Assembly: GCF_003853415.1 (NCBI RefSeq)
Contig: NZ_QTPP01000013.1
Location: forward strand, 121,839 to 185,838
Origin: Burkholderia sp. Bp9142
Lineage (GTDB): Bacteria > Pseudomonadota > Gammaproteobacteria > Burkholderiales > Burkholderiaceae
DNA: 64,000 nucleotides
Direction of reading: 5' to 3'
Positions 48,686 to 56,811 of this stretch are shown piece by piece; the stretch's first letter is position 1; each line of letters begins with the position of its first letter. Under the pieces are notes generated by a model. The model was not told the DNA's origin. It worked only from the letters and a program-made list of their open reading frames with translations, and did no database searches. The position numbers and the translations under genes were made by a program.

Positions 48686-50008
48686 TCAGACCGCCTTCCC
48701 GTCGCGCCCGGTTCCGGCACCAGCATCCTCGGCGCCGCCCAGGCCCGCCGGCCCGGCCGCGCTCAGCATCCGTGCGAGACGCGCACGATCGCACGCCCCT
48801 TCCCACGACGACACGAAGATCACCGCGCACGCATTGCTGATCACGCTCGTCAGCGCGCGCGCCTCCGACATGAAGCGATCGATGCCGACCAGGAGTGCGA
48901 CGCCGGCCACCGGCAGGTCGGGCATCACCGCGAGCGTCGCGACGAGCGCGACGAGCCCGCTGCCGGACACGCCGGCCGCCCCCTTGGACGTCAGCAGCAT
49001 CAGGGCCAGCATCGCCGCGACTTGCGGTGCGGAAAGCGGCACGTCGCACGCCTGCGCGATGAACAATGCCGCGAGCGTCAGGTAGATCGCGGTGCCGTCC
49101 AGGTTGAACGAATAGCCGGCCGGCAGCACGAGCCCGACGACGCCCTTGTCGCAACCCAGCGACTCCAGCTTGACGATGAGCCGCGGCAATACCGGCTCCG
49201 TGGACGATGTCGCGAGGACGATCAGCAATTCCTCGCGGATGTAGCGCAACAGCCGCCACAGCGAGAAGCCGTGCAGCCGTGCGAGCGGCGCGAGCACCAG
49301 CGCGACGAACAGCACGCAGGCCACGTAGAACGACGCCATCAGCCGCGCAAGCGAGCCGACCGAGCCGATGCCGAAGCGGCCCACCGTGAACGCCATCGCG
49401 CCGAATGCGCCGAGCGGCGCGAGCCGCATGATCATCGCGAGCACGCGAAAGACGATCTGCGCGACCCCGTCGATCAGCGCCAGCACGGGCCGCCCGGCCT
49501 GCGGATACGCGTTCAGCGAAAAGCCGAACAGCAGCGACAGCAGCAGCACCGGCAGCACCTCGCCCTTCTGGAACGCGCCGAGCATCGTGTCCGGGATCAC
49601 GCTCAGCGCGAACTCGACGAGCCCGTGCGGTTGCGCATGCTGCACGTATTGCGCCAGGATGCTCGAATCGAGATGACGCACGTCGACGTGCATGCCGGCG
49701 CCGGGCCGCAGCACGAACGCGGTGACGAGCCCGAATGCGAGCGCGGCGGCGGTCAGCAGATAGAACAGCACCAGCGCGCGGACGATCGTGCGTCCGATGG
49801 CCTTTCCGTTCGCGAGCGACGTGATGCCCGAGACGATCGTGCAGAACACGATCGGCGCGATCATCATCCGCACGAGACCGACGAATGCATCGCTGAGCGG
49901 CTTGAGCATCGCGCCCGCCGACGGCCAGAAGTGGCCGACGCCCACGCCGAGCACCATCGCCAGCAGAACCTGCACGTAGAGCGAACGAAGCGGTCTTGCC
50001 AGCCTCAC
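48686..50008 (-). CDS. dctA: C4-dicarboxylate:cation symporter
   Basis: A ~440-residue DAACS-family carrier. Signatures are R-S-L-Y-V-Q-V-L-L-A near the start, the Ser-rich tip L-A-T-S-S-T-E-P-V-L-P, G-Y-S-F-N-L-D-G-T-A-I-Y, L-L-T-S-K-G-A-A-G-V-S-G-S-G and a C-terminal N-A-C-A-V-I-F-V-S. It imports succinate, fumarate or malate. I prefer the GTG start at 50008, which gives the family's usual length and opening. A GTG at 50086, overlapping the lysR stop, would add 26 residues made of a repeated E-H-N motif. Same operon as the LysR gene upstream. Confidence 0.92.
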   Translation of the reverse strand: MRLARPLRSLYVQVLLAMVLGVGVGHFWPSAGAMLKPLSDAFVGLVRMMIAPIVFCTIVSGITSLANGKAIGRTIVRALVLFYLLTAAALAFGLVTAFVLRPGAGMHVDVRHLDSSILAQYVQHAQPHGLVEFALSVIPDTMLGAFQKGEVLPVLLLSLLFGFSLNAYPQAGRPVLALIDGVAQIVFRVLAMIMRLAPLGAFGAMAFTVGRFGIGSVGSLARLMASFYVACVLFVALVLAPLARLHGFSLWRLLRYIREELLIVLATSSTEPVLPRLIVKLESLGCDKGVVGLVLPAGYSFNLDGTAIYLTLAALFIAQACDVPLSAPQVAAMLALMLLTSKGAAGVSGSGLVALVATLAVMPDLPVAGVALLVGIDRFMSEARALTSVISNACAVIFVSSWEGACDRARLARMLSAAGPAGLGGAEDAGAGTGRDGKAV

Positions 50009-50082
50009 GATGCGGTCTTCCTCGATGGTCCTGTTGGGTTCATTGTGTTCGTTGTGTTCGTCGTATGCGTCACCTGGACGTG

Positions 50083-51006
50083 TCACTTCGACGCGTCGCC
50101 GGGTGCGGCGCCGCCGCGCTTCGCGTCGACGACCGCCCGGTGAAACGCCTCCGCGGCCGGCGTGAGCGGGCGTCCGCGCCGCTTCACGATGCCCACCCGG
50201 CGCTTGACCACCGGTTCGACGAGGGGCACGCTCGTGAGCAGCGGATGGTCATGTCCGGGCATCGCCATCGACGGTACCGCGGCGACGCCGAGCCCCGCCT
50301 CGATCAACCCGAGCATCGTCGTCACGTGGCGCGTCTCGCACACGCTCGGCGCACGCGGCGCGACGGTCGTCAGCGCCTGGTCGAGCAACAGGCGGTTGCC
50401 GGAAGTCTTGTCCACCGACACATACTCGTACTCGTAAAGCTCGTTCCAGGTCACGCGCTTCTTGCGCGCAAGCGGATGGTCGCGCCGGCACGCGGCAACG
50501 AACCGCTCCTGCAGCAGCAGCTTGAACTCGACCTCGGGCTCCTGGCTGCCCATGAAACTCACGCCGAAATCGGCCTCGCCGCTGATGACGGCGCCGAGCA
50601 CCTCGTTCGCGCTCGCATCCAGCAGCTTGACCCTGATGCGCGGAAAGCGGCGATGGTAGCTCGCGATTACGTTCGGCAGAAAGTAGTACGCCACCGACGG
50701 CACGCACGCGATCGTCACGTGACCGAGACGGCTCGACGAAACGTCGCGGATGCCGAGCAGCGCCACGTCGAGATCGTCCAGCAACTGCTCGGCGCTCGGC
50801 GCGAACACGCGGCCGACCGTGGTCAGCGTGACGCTGCGCGTGGTGCGCTCGAACAGGCGCACGCCGAGCGCTTCCTCCAGCTTGTCGATCCGGCGGCTCA
50901 ACGCGGGTTGCGAAATGCTGATCGCCTCGGCGGCCTTTCGGAAGCTCCCCAGCTCCACCACCGCGCGAAACGCCTGCAAGTCGGTCAAATCGAAGTTGAT
51001 TCCCAC
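50083..51006 (-). CDS. LysR-family transcriptional regulator
   Basis: A 307-residue LysR regulator. The N-terminal winged HTH reads F-R-A-V-V-E-L-G-S-F-R-K-A-A-E-A-I-S-I-S-Q-P-A-L-S-R-R, followed by the linker helix and an effector domain. It lies directly upstream of dctA on the same strand (about 75 nt to the preferred dctA start), so it probably controls uptake of the dctA substrate. Start ATG 51006 (MGINFDLTDLQAFRAVVELG) is the usual family beginning. Confidence 0.95.
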   Translation of the reverse strand: MGINFDLTDLQAFRAVVELGSFRKAAEAISISQPALSRRIDKLEEALGVRLFERTTRSVTLTTVGRVFAPSAEQLLDDLDVALLGIRDVSSSRLGHVTIACVPSVAYYFLPNVIASYHRRFPRIRVKLLDASANEVLGAVISGEADFGVSFMGSQEPEVEFKLLLQERFVAACRRDHPLARKKRVTWNELYEYEYVSVDKTSGNRLLLDQALTTVAPRAPSVCETRHVTTMLGLIEAGLGVAAVPSMAMPGHDHPLLTSVPLVEPVVKRRVGIVKRRGRPLTPAAEAFHRAVVDAKRGGAAPGDASK

Positions 51007-51095
51007 GGGCCAGGTCTCCGCATCTCAGATGCCGCGTATTTTGCATGATTCGGGCAAGCACACCCAGCCGGGAGATGCCCGGCTCCGACGCTCCG

Positions 51096-51170
51096 CTACG
51101 CCCGATGCCGCAGCGCATCGATCACGATCGAGAACGCGCGCGATGCCGGGCGGCTCGGGTAGGCGGCGAT
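51096..51170 (-). pseudogene. C-terminal remnant of a LysR gene
   Basis: A minus-strand frame encoding I-A-A-Y-P-S-R-P-A-S-R-A-F-S-I-V-I-D-A-L-R-H-R-A, then a stop. This is the usual end of a LysR effector domain. Nothing of the N-terminal 270 residues follows upstream; instead an MFS remnant begins on the opposite strand. Together they look like a divergent pair with the middle deleted. Confidence 0.6.
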
Positions 51171-51498
51171 CGCCGTCGCGCTCGCAGGGGGCGGCGCATC
51201 GACCGCGGCAACCGCATGCCTGCTGGCACTGTGGGGCCTGACCGGAACGGCCGCGCCCGTCGCCTGGTGGACATGGCTCGCGCGCACGCTGCCGCACGAC
51301 GCGGAAGCCGGCGGCGGGCTGATGGTCGCGGTCGTGCAGCTCGCGATCGCGCTGGGCGCGACGACGGGCGGCCTGCTGTACGACCTGCATGGCTATCGCG
51401 CGACGTTCACGATGAGCGCGGCGCTGCTCGTCGTCGCCGGCGCGCTGGCGTTCGCGACCGGACGCGCCGCCCGGCACCGTCTTTCAAGCACCCTGTAA
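51163..51498 (+). pseudogene. C-terminal remnant of an MFS efflux gene
   Basis: The open frame after TAG 51160 encodes the last ~110 residues of a DHA1-type MFS carrier: L-A-L-W-G-L-T-G-T-A-A-P-V-A-W-W-T-W-L-A-R-T-L-P and V-A-V-V-Q-L-A-I-A-L-G-A-T-T-G-G-L-L-Y-D, ending at TAA 51496-51498. There is no start codon or ribosome site, and the N-terminal nine or so helices are absent. A fossil, not a gene. Confidence 0.75.
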
Positions 51499-51519
51499 TA
51501 CATCCGTCCGCCGCACGTC

Positions 51520-51723
51520 ATCGCGCAACGTCGCACGCGACACGCCTCGCAACGGCGGCCGGCCTGCTCGATCAGGCGCTTCGTCTGCGCGGCACCGTCC
51601 GCTTCGTTCAGGCATACGGGCGCGACGGCCGCGCCCGCCGTCGTGCAGCCGATCGCGGCCGCGCGGCCAATCCCGCTGTCGCCCATCGTCATGAGCGCGA
51701 CCTTGCCGGCAGGGTTCCTCGTT
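51520..51723 (-). pseudogene. N-terminal remnant of a short-chain dehydrogenase
   Basis: The minus strand reads G-K-V-A-L-M-T-M-G-D-S-G-I-G-R-A-A-A-I then L-N-E-A-D-G-A-A-Q-T-K-R-L-I-E-Q-A-G-R-R-C, the Rossmann loop region of an SDR; the normal T-G-G-D-S-G-I-G has become T-M-G-D-S-G-I-G. A stop lies just upstream and similarity is lost after ~60 residues. The catalytic Tyr-Lys part is missing. Together with the two remnants before it, the whole stretch 51007-51836 has no intact gene. Confidence 0.7.
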
Positions 51724-51836
51724 CAACGTGCGTCCGCGAGACGTCGCAAGCGACACGCCGCCCGGTATGTGGCCCGGCCGCGCTTACGCGGGCCAAGCCG
51801 CACACCACGTTGTCGGCCCGTGCGGAAACGGCGCGC

Positions 51837-52403
51837 TCAGCGCGGGCGGCCCCGCGTGGTGCCGCCCGGCCGGCGCGCCGGATCGAAGTCGCGCCATTTA
51901 CCGTCCTGCCAGTCGCCTTCGACGCGCTCGATCGATTGCGCGCCGGTCGTGCGCAGCACGTCTTCCGCGGCTGCCGCGGTCGTCGCCGTCACACGCGCGG
52001 CCAGGATCACGCCGGTTTCGGTGTGCGCGAGCGTGCCCTTGCCTGCGGCCTGCTCGCCGCGCATCCGGCCGAGCGCACCGCCGAATGCGCCGAGATACGC
52101 GCCGGCGAGTGCGCCGGCGGCCGGCACGAACCAGTAGCGCACGCCGATCGCATAGACGATCCATCCGACGATCGTGCCGATCAGCAGCCCGCGCAGCGCG
52201 CCGACCATCGCGCCGCGGCCGCCCGGCTTCGCGGCCGTATCGGCATACACGTCGCCGCCGATCGGAAAGCGCGCGTGCTGGCCGCCCGGGTTCAGGAAGA
52301 AGATCGACACGTCGTCCGGGTCGAACGCGCGCTCGTAAAGGTGGCGCGCTCCACCTTCCGCTTCATCGAACGTCGCGAAGCGGCCTGCGACGATCATCGC
52401 CAT
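51837..52403 (-). CDS. glycine-zipper membrane protein
   Basis: A 188-residue protein: a soluble N-terminal ~50 residues (M-I-V-A-G-R-F-A-T-F-D-E-A-E ... V-S-I-F-F-L), then two Gly/Ala-rich hydrophobic helices (~70-90 and ~93-115) with small-residue spacing typical of glycine-zipper segments, then a soluble C-terminus. It resembles general stress membrane proteins with this layout. Downstream of the DUF2795 gene, likely in one operon with the sigma-54 activator at 53077. Function unknown. Confidence 0.75.
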   Translation of the reverse strand: MAMIVAGRFATFDEAEGGARHLYERAFDPDDVSIFFLNPGGQHARFPIGGDVYADTAAKPGGRGAMVGALRGLLIGTIVGWIVYAIGVRYWFVPAAGALAGAYLGAFGGALGRMRGEQAAGKGTLAHTETGVILAARVTATTAAAAEDVLRTTGAQSIERVEGDWQDGKWRDFDPARRPGGTTRGRPR

Positions 52404-52476
52404 GCTCGTGCTCCTCGTGACGGTGACGGTGACGCGCCGTGCACGCGACGACGCGCACGGCGTGACGCGGCGACGC

Positions 52477-52776
52477 TCACATCAGCCGCCCGAGTTCCTT
52501 CGAGACCGATGCCGGCGTCCTGTATTCGCGATCGGGGATCTGCCGCAGCATGTCGAGCATGCCCGGGTCCACATGCGAGCGTTCCGCGCACTGGATGACG
52601 TCCGACTTGCTCGCCGGATAGTCCATCCCCTTCAGCGCCTTCTGCACGTCGACCGGGCTCGGCGCCTTGCCGTGCCCCGTCTGGTGGCCGCCCTTGTCGT
52701 GGTCCTGCTGTACGCGCTCGCCTTCGTGCGCGCGCGAGTGGCTGTATTCATGGCCCGTATGTTGTCGGGATGACAT
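52477..52776 (-). CDS. DUF2795 domain protein
   Basis: A 99-residue protein with a His-rich hydrophilic N-terminal half (H-T-G-H-E-Y-S-H-S-R-A-H-E) and a C-terminal DUF2795 domain (V-Q-K-A-L-K-G-M-D-Y-P-A-S-K-S-D-V-I ... L-D-M-L-R-Q-I-P-D-R-E-Y-R-T-P-A-S-V-S-K-E-L-G). ATG 52776 follows AGGAGG. Function unknown; the domain is common in stress clusters. Confidence 0.88.
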   Translation of the reverse strand: MSSRQHTGHEYSHSRAHEGERVQQDHDKGGHQTGHGKAPSPVDVQKALKGMDYPASKSDVIQCAERSHVDPGMLDMLRQIPDREYRTPASVSKELGRLM

Positions 52777-52814
52777 GGAAGCCTCCTTCGAATGAAAAAC
52801 GGAAAGGAATGCGA

Positions 52815-53057
52815 TCACGTCGAAGCGCGGCGCGAGCGCGCGAGCTTCGGCCGCTGCACCACCGCGTTGTACGCGCAACCGCGCAGCATGGGCCCCTCCA
52901 TTCCTTCGCGCTCGCGCAGCGCGTGGCGCGATTCGTACAGCGCGTTGTCATCGCGCGGCCGCGCGGGGCGCGCCGTGCGCTGGCCGCGCGAGAACAGCGT
53001 GGCCGCGACGCGATCGAACAGCCGCGGCGCGTGATACGCACTGGCCGACGCGCGCAT
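52815..53057 (-). CDS. small basic hypothetical protein
   Basis: An 80-residue, Arg-rich ORF between the DUF2795 gene and the sigma-54 response regulator on the same strand. No ribosome site is visible before ATG 53057 and no family is recognised. It is kept as possible because it fills an otherwise empty 300-nt gap within what looks like one operon. Confidence 0.35.
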   Translation of the reverse strand: MRASASAYHAPRLFDRVAATLFSRGQRTARPARPRDDNALYESRHALREREGMEGPMLRGCAYNAVVQRPKLARSRRAST

Positions 53058-53076
53058 GAGCGCGGCGGGCGCGGCA

Positions 53077-54444
53077 TCAGGTATCCGGTTTCTCCGCTTC
53101 GTCTTCCAGTTGCGCGAGCCGGTTGTAGATCGTCTTCAGGCTGACGTCGAGCACCTCGGCCGCCTGCGCCTTCACGCCGCCGCATTGTGCGATCGTGCCG
53201 AGGATCAGCTTGCGGTCGACCTCCTCGAGCGGCGTGCCGAACGGCACCGTCACGCGATCTTCATGCGAATCGACCATGCTCGACAGTTCGTCCATGATCG
53301 GCGGCGGCAGCGTGTCGATCACGTCGGTGTCGCTGAAGATGCTCGCGCGCTGCACGAAGTTGCGCAGTTCGCGCACGTTGCCGGGCCATGCGTAGGACCT
53401 CAGCGCTTCGCGCGCGGCCGGTGCGAAGCGCAGGTTGCGGCCGCTTTCCTCGTTGTAGCCCTGCAGGAAGGCGTCCGCGAGCATCGGAATGTCGTCGCCG
53501 CGCTCGCTCAGCGACGGCAGCGGAATTGGAAACACGTTGATCCGGTGATAGAGGTCGGGCCGCAGCTTGCCGTCGGCCATCGCGGCTTCCGGATCGCGGT
53601 TGGTCGCCGCGACGATGCGCACGTCGACGTCGATCTCGCGTGTCGAGCCGAGCCGCGTGAGCCGCCCGGTTTCGAGCACGCGCAACAGCTTGACCTGCGA
53701 TTCGACCGGCATCTCGGTGATTTCGTCGAGGAACAGCGTACCGCCGTCCGCGCGTTCGAAGAAACCCTTGTGCTGCCGCTCCGCGCCGGTAAAGCTGCCG
53801 CGGTCGTGGCCGAACATCTCGCTTTCGACGAGGTTCGCGGCGATCGCGCCGCAGTTCACCGCGAGGAACGGGCCGCGGCGGCGCAGGCTCAGGTCGTGCA
53901 CCGTCTGGGCAGCGAGCTCCTTGCCGGTGCCCGATTCGCCGGTGAGCAGCACTGACGCTTCGGTGCGCGCGACGCGGCCGATCGCGTCGTAGACGGCCTG
54001 CATCGCGGGCGAGTTGCCGAGCATCCGGCCGAAACGGCCGAGGCGCTTCAGCTCGGAGCGCAGTTCGGCGATTTCCTCGTGCAGCGCGGTGGTGCGCGGC
54101 ACCCGCGCGAAGATGCTGTTCAGCCGCTGCATGTTGATCGGCTTCACCAGGTAGTCGGTCGCGCCGCGCCGCAATGCGTCGATCGCGGTTTCGAGGCTCG
54201 CATGGCCGGTCGTCAGCACGATTTCGCAATGCCCGCGCTTGGGCAATGCATCGAACAGGTCCATCCCGTTGCCGTCCGGCAGCACGAGATCGCACAGCAC
54301 GAGATCGGGAGTGTGCGTCGAGACGAGCGTGCGCGCTTCTTCGAGCGTCGCGGCCGTGTCGCACGTAAGCTGCTGCGCTTGCGCAAGCGCCGCGAGCATC
54401 GCACGCGTATCGGCATCGTCTTCGACGATCAGGACGTAAGGCAT
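53077..54444 (-). CDS. NtrC-type sigma-54 response regulator
   Basis: A 455-residue three-domain activator. Residues 1-115 are a receiver with phospho-acceptor D52 (L-V-L-C-D-L-V-L-P-D-G-N-G). Residues ~140-380 are an AAA+ domain with Walker A G-E-S-G-T-G-K and sigma-54 contact loop G-S-F-T-G-A (216-221). The C-terminal Fis-like HTH is A-A-E-V-L-D-V-S-L-K-T-I-Y-N-R-L. No cognate kinase is adjacent; the hybrid kinase at 59885 is a possible partner by proximity only. With rpoN2 nearby, it is a candidate master activator for the sigma-54 promoters in this window. ATG 54444 follows AGGAG. Confidence 0.95.
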   Translation of the reverse strand: MPYVLIVEDDADTRAMLAALAQAQQLTCDTAATLEEARTLVSTHTPDLVLCDLVLPDGNGMDLFDALPKRGHCEIVLTTGHASLETAIDALRRGATDYLVKPINMQRLNSIFARVPRTTALHEEIAELRSELKRLGRFGRMLGNSPAMQAVYDAIGRVARTEASVLLTGESGTGKELAAQTVHDLSLRRRGPFLAVNCGAIAANLVESEMFGHDRGSFTGAERQHKGFFERADGGTLFLDEITEMPVESQVKLLRVLETGRLTRLGSTREIDVDVRIVAATNRDPEAAMADGKLRPDLYHRINVFPIPLPSLSERGDDIPMLADAFLQGYNEESGRNLRFAPAAREALRSYAWPGNVRELRNFVQRASIFSDTDVIDTLPPPIMDELSSMVDSHEDRVTVPFGTPLEEVDRKLILGTIAQCGGVKAQAAEVLDVSLKTIYNRLAQLEDEAEKPDT

Positions 54445-54790
54445 CGAGGCTCCTGGTGTGCGGCCCGGCGCAAGCATCGGCCGAAACCGCGGAGGGCATG
54501 CGATGCGGGGTACGACGCCGGGCACTCAGCGAGACCCCGCATGGCACACGAATGAGCAGACAAGCTGTCCTGCCCTTGATCAGCGAATGATTAGCAGTAT
54601 AGAAGAAGCGTGTCGCGCATCCGCCGCTCATCGAATAAATCTATCCGTTCGCGCGGGTCACATTGCCAGATTCAATCCGGCCGGACCGGTGTAAAAGGTA
54701 TGCTTTCTACGTGAAAAACGGCGTGCACCACGTCATTTTTTCATCTTGCCTCGCCGATTTCGGTCAAAACACCCCAACACGATCCCACTC
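54445..54790. other. 346-nt divergent intergenic region between two sigma-54 activators
   Basis: No gene. It contains both promoter regions and is richer in A+T from about 54580 to 54770. I searched both strands for GG-N10-GC with TTGC and found no convincing sigma-54 element, so these two activators are probably transcribed by a sigma-70-type factor. Confidence 0.6.
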
Positions 54791-55834
54791 ATGTCGAAAT
54801 CAGACGATGACGGCACGCGACTGTTCGGCCGCTCGCGAACGATCCAGGAATTGCTGCTGAAAGTATCACGCGTCGCCGCGACGCGCGTCAGTGTGCTGGT
54901 GGTCGGCGAAAGCGGTGCCGGCAAGGACATCGTCGCGCGGCTGATCCACGACATGAGCCCGCGCCGGCGCGGGCCGTTCGTGCCCGTCAATTGCGGTGCG
55001 ATCCCGAAGGACATCGCGGAATCGCATTTGTTCGGACATGAAAAAGGCAGCTTCACCGGTGCCGTTGCGCAACACGTGGGCATGTTCGAGGCCGCACGCG
55101 GCGGCACGCTGTTTCTCGACGAAATCGCGGAAATGCCGGCGGAATTGCAGGTGAAACTGCTGCGCACGCTCGAATCGAACACGATCATGCGCGTCGGCGG
55201 CCACGAAGCGATTCCGCTCGACGTGCGGATCGTCGCGGCCACCCATCACGATCCGGTCGAGGCCGTGCGCAGCGGACGGCTGCGCGAAGACCTGTTCTAC
55301 CGGATCGCGACGATCGCGCTGCATGTCCCCGCGCTGCGGCAGCGCGAGGACGACGTCGGCGACATCGCGCTGCAGATCGTCGATCGGCTGAACGCGCGGC
55401 ACCGCACGCGCAAGCGCCTGTCGATGCAGGCGATGAAGGCGTTGCGCGCGTACACGTGGCCCGGCAACGTGCGCGAGTTGCGCAACACGCTGGAGCGCGC
55501 GTTCATCCTCGCGGACGAACAGATCGAGCTGCAACTGCCGCGCCGGCTGCCGCCTCGCGAGGAAGTGCGTCACAACGCGATGACGCTGCATATCGGCACG
55601 ACGCTCGCGCATACGCAGCAGCGCTTCATCGTCGCGTCGCTGCGACATTTCAACGGCGACAAGCCGCGCACCGCGAAGGCGCTCGGCATCAGCCTGAAGA
55701 CGCTGTACAACCGCCTCGCGCTGCTGCCCGAACACGAGCGCAACGCGGCGAGCGGCGCGGCCGCGCCGACGCCGGGCGCCAGTGGCACCGCCGATGCCGC
55801 CAGCCCCGCGGCGCCTGGCGCACCGAACCCGTAA
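54791..55834 (+). CDS. sigma-54 activator without a receiver domain
   Basis: A 347-residue enhancer-binding protein that starts almost directly with the AAA+ domain: Walker A G-E-S-G-A-G-K (~40-45) and contact loop G-S-F-T-G-A (86-91). The C-terminal HTH (A-K-A-L-G-I-S-L-K-T-L-Y-N-R-L) is very close to that of the divergent activator at 53077. With no sensory domain it would be constitutively active or controlled by a partner, as with PspF or HrpR/S types. ATG 54791 (MSKSDDDGTRLFGRS) is preferred over an upstream ATG. An Ala/Pro-rich tail follows the HTH. Confidence 0.93.
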   Translation: MSKSDDDGTRLFGRSRTIQELLLKVSRVAATRVSVLVVGESGAGKDIVARLIHDMSPRRRGPFVPVNCGAIPKDIAESHLFGHEKGSFTGAVAQHVGMFEAARGGTLFLDEIAEMPAELQVKLLRTLESNTIMRVGGHEAIPLDVRIVAATHHDPVEAVRSGRLREDLFYRIATIALHVPALRQREDDVGDIALQIVDRLNARHRTRKRLSMQAMKALRAYTWPGNVRELRNTLERAFILADEQIELQLPRRLPPREEVRHNAMTLHIGTTLAHTQQRFIVASLRHFNGDKPRTAKALGISLKTLYNRLALLPEHERNAASGAAAPTPGASGTADAASPAAPGAPNP

Positions 55835-55852
55835 GCGCGGCACGTCGGCAGC

Positions 55853-55870
55853 CGCGTCGTCTACGACGCG
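55853..55870. terminator. inverted repeat between convergent stops
   Basis: CGCGTCGT-CT-ACGACGCG, a perfect 8-bp inverted repeat covering the stop codon of the glycosyltransferase at 55861. It could end transcription from both sides; the loop is very short and there is no T-tract. Confidence 0.35.
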
Positions 55871-56811
55871 ACGTCGCGCAACACACTGTCCCAGTCGCGC
55901 ACGAACCGCTCGATCCCGAACCGCTCGCACGCGTCGCGCTTCGCCGCCGCGCCCCACTCGCGCGCCAGTTCCGGATCGCGAATCAACAGGCGCATCGCGT
56001 CGATCAGCGCGGCGGGCCGCGTATCGGCGACACCGTTGTGGCCGCTCCGCACGAGCTGCGCCATCTCGGTCGTCGCGAGCGCGACGACCGGCATCCCGAT
56101 CATCATCGCCTCGATCACCGCGAGCCCGAGGCTCGTATAGCGGATCGGATTGAAGAAGAACCGGTAGTGCGACAGGAACTGCGGCAGCGCCGGGTTCGGC
56201 ACTTCGCCGATGCCGCCGAGTTCGGTCGAGCCCACCCCGATCAGGTCCAGCGGCACGCTGTGACGCACGACCTCGAACAGGTCCGCGCCGAGACGCCGCC
56301 CGCGCCGCGCGAGGTGGTTCACGACCGTCACGCCCTTCGGCAGCGTGCCGCGATACTCGATACCGTCGGGCAGCAGCACGCCGTGCTCGATCACGCGCGT
56401 CGGCGTGACGCCGTTGTCCCACATCAGCGCGTTGAACGGCGTCACGTGCACCAGCAACACGTTCGGGTCCTGTACCGGATGCAGCGTGTCGGTCGGATGC
56501 TCGCGCGGCGGATCGTGCTCGACGAACAGCGCCGGCAGCATGCGCTGCGCATCGCTCAGGAGCCGCATCCGGTCGTGTTCGTAGTGACGGTGATGCTGGT
56601 ACAGCACGCAGTCGAACTCGGTGTCGCGCACGCACTCGACGGGCACCTCGTGCACGTTGCCGCCCCACGGCAGGTGGCCGCCCCGCCCCGCATAACCGGG
56701 CGGATGCTGCGGTTTCGTCACGATGTAGAAATCGTGCGGCGCCTGCGACAGGTAATACAAATAGTTGCCATGCACGTGCCAGGTAAGCACGCGCAACCGC
56801 TCACGTGACAT
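55861..56811 (-). CDS. family 4-like glycosyltransferase
   Basis: A 316-residue GT-B enzyme. It begins L-R-V-L-T-W-H-V-H-G-N-Y-L-Y-Y-L; the C-terminal sugar-nucleotide region shows R-Y-T-S-L-G-L-A-V-I-E-A-M-M-I-G-M-P-V-V-A, the E-x7-E-like loop of GT4. It probably acts on a cell-surface glycan. Its ATG lies 11 nt inside the upstream heptosyltransferase-like gene, so the two are coupled. Acceptor unknown. Confidence 0.88.
   Translation of the reverse strand: MSRERLRVLTWHVHGNYLYYLSQAPHDFYIVTKPQHPPGYAGRGGHLPWGGNVHEVPVECVRDTEFDCVLYQHHRHYEHDRMRLLSDAQRMLPALFVEHDPPREHPTDTLHPVQDPNVLLVHVTPFNALMWDNGVTPTRVIEHGVLLPDGIEYRGTLPKGVTVVNHLARRGRRLGADLFEVVRHSVPLDLIGVGSTELGGIGEVPNPALPQFLSHYRFFFNPIRYTSLGLAVIEAMMIGMPVVALATTEMAQLVRSGHNGVADTRPAALIDAMRLLIRDPELAREWGAAAKRDACERFGIERFVRDWDSVLRDVAS

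Noticed and set aside
51045..52598. A 517-codon open frame across 51045-52598 (plus strand)
   Set aside because: It is antisense to the glycine-zipper and SDR sequences, is Arg-rich, and the real remnants are in other frames.
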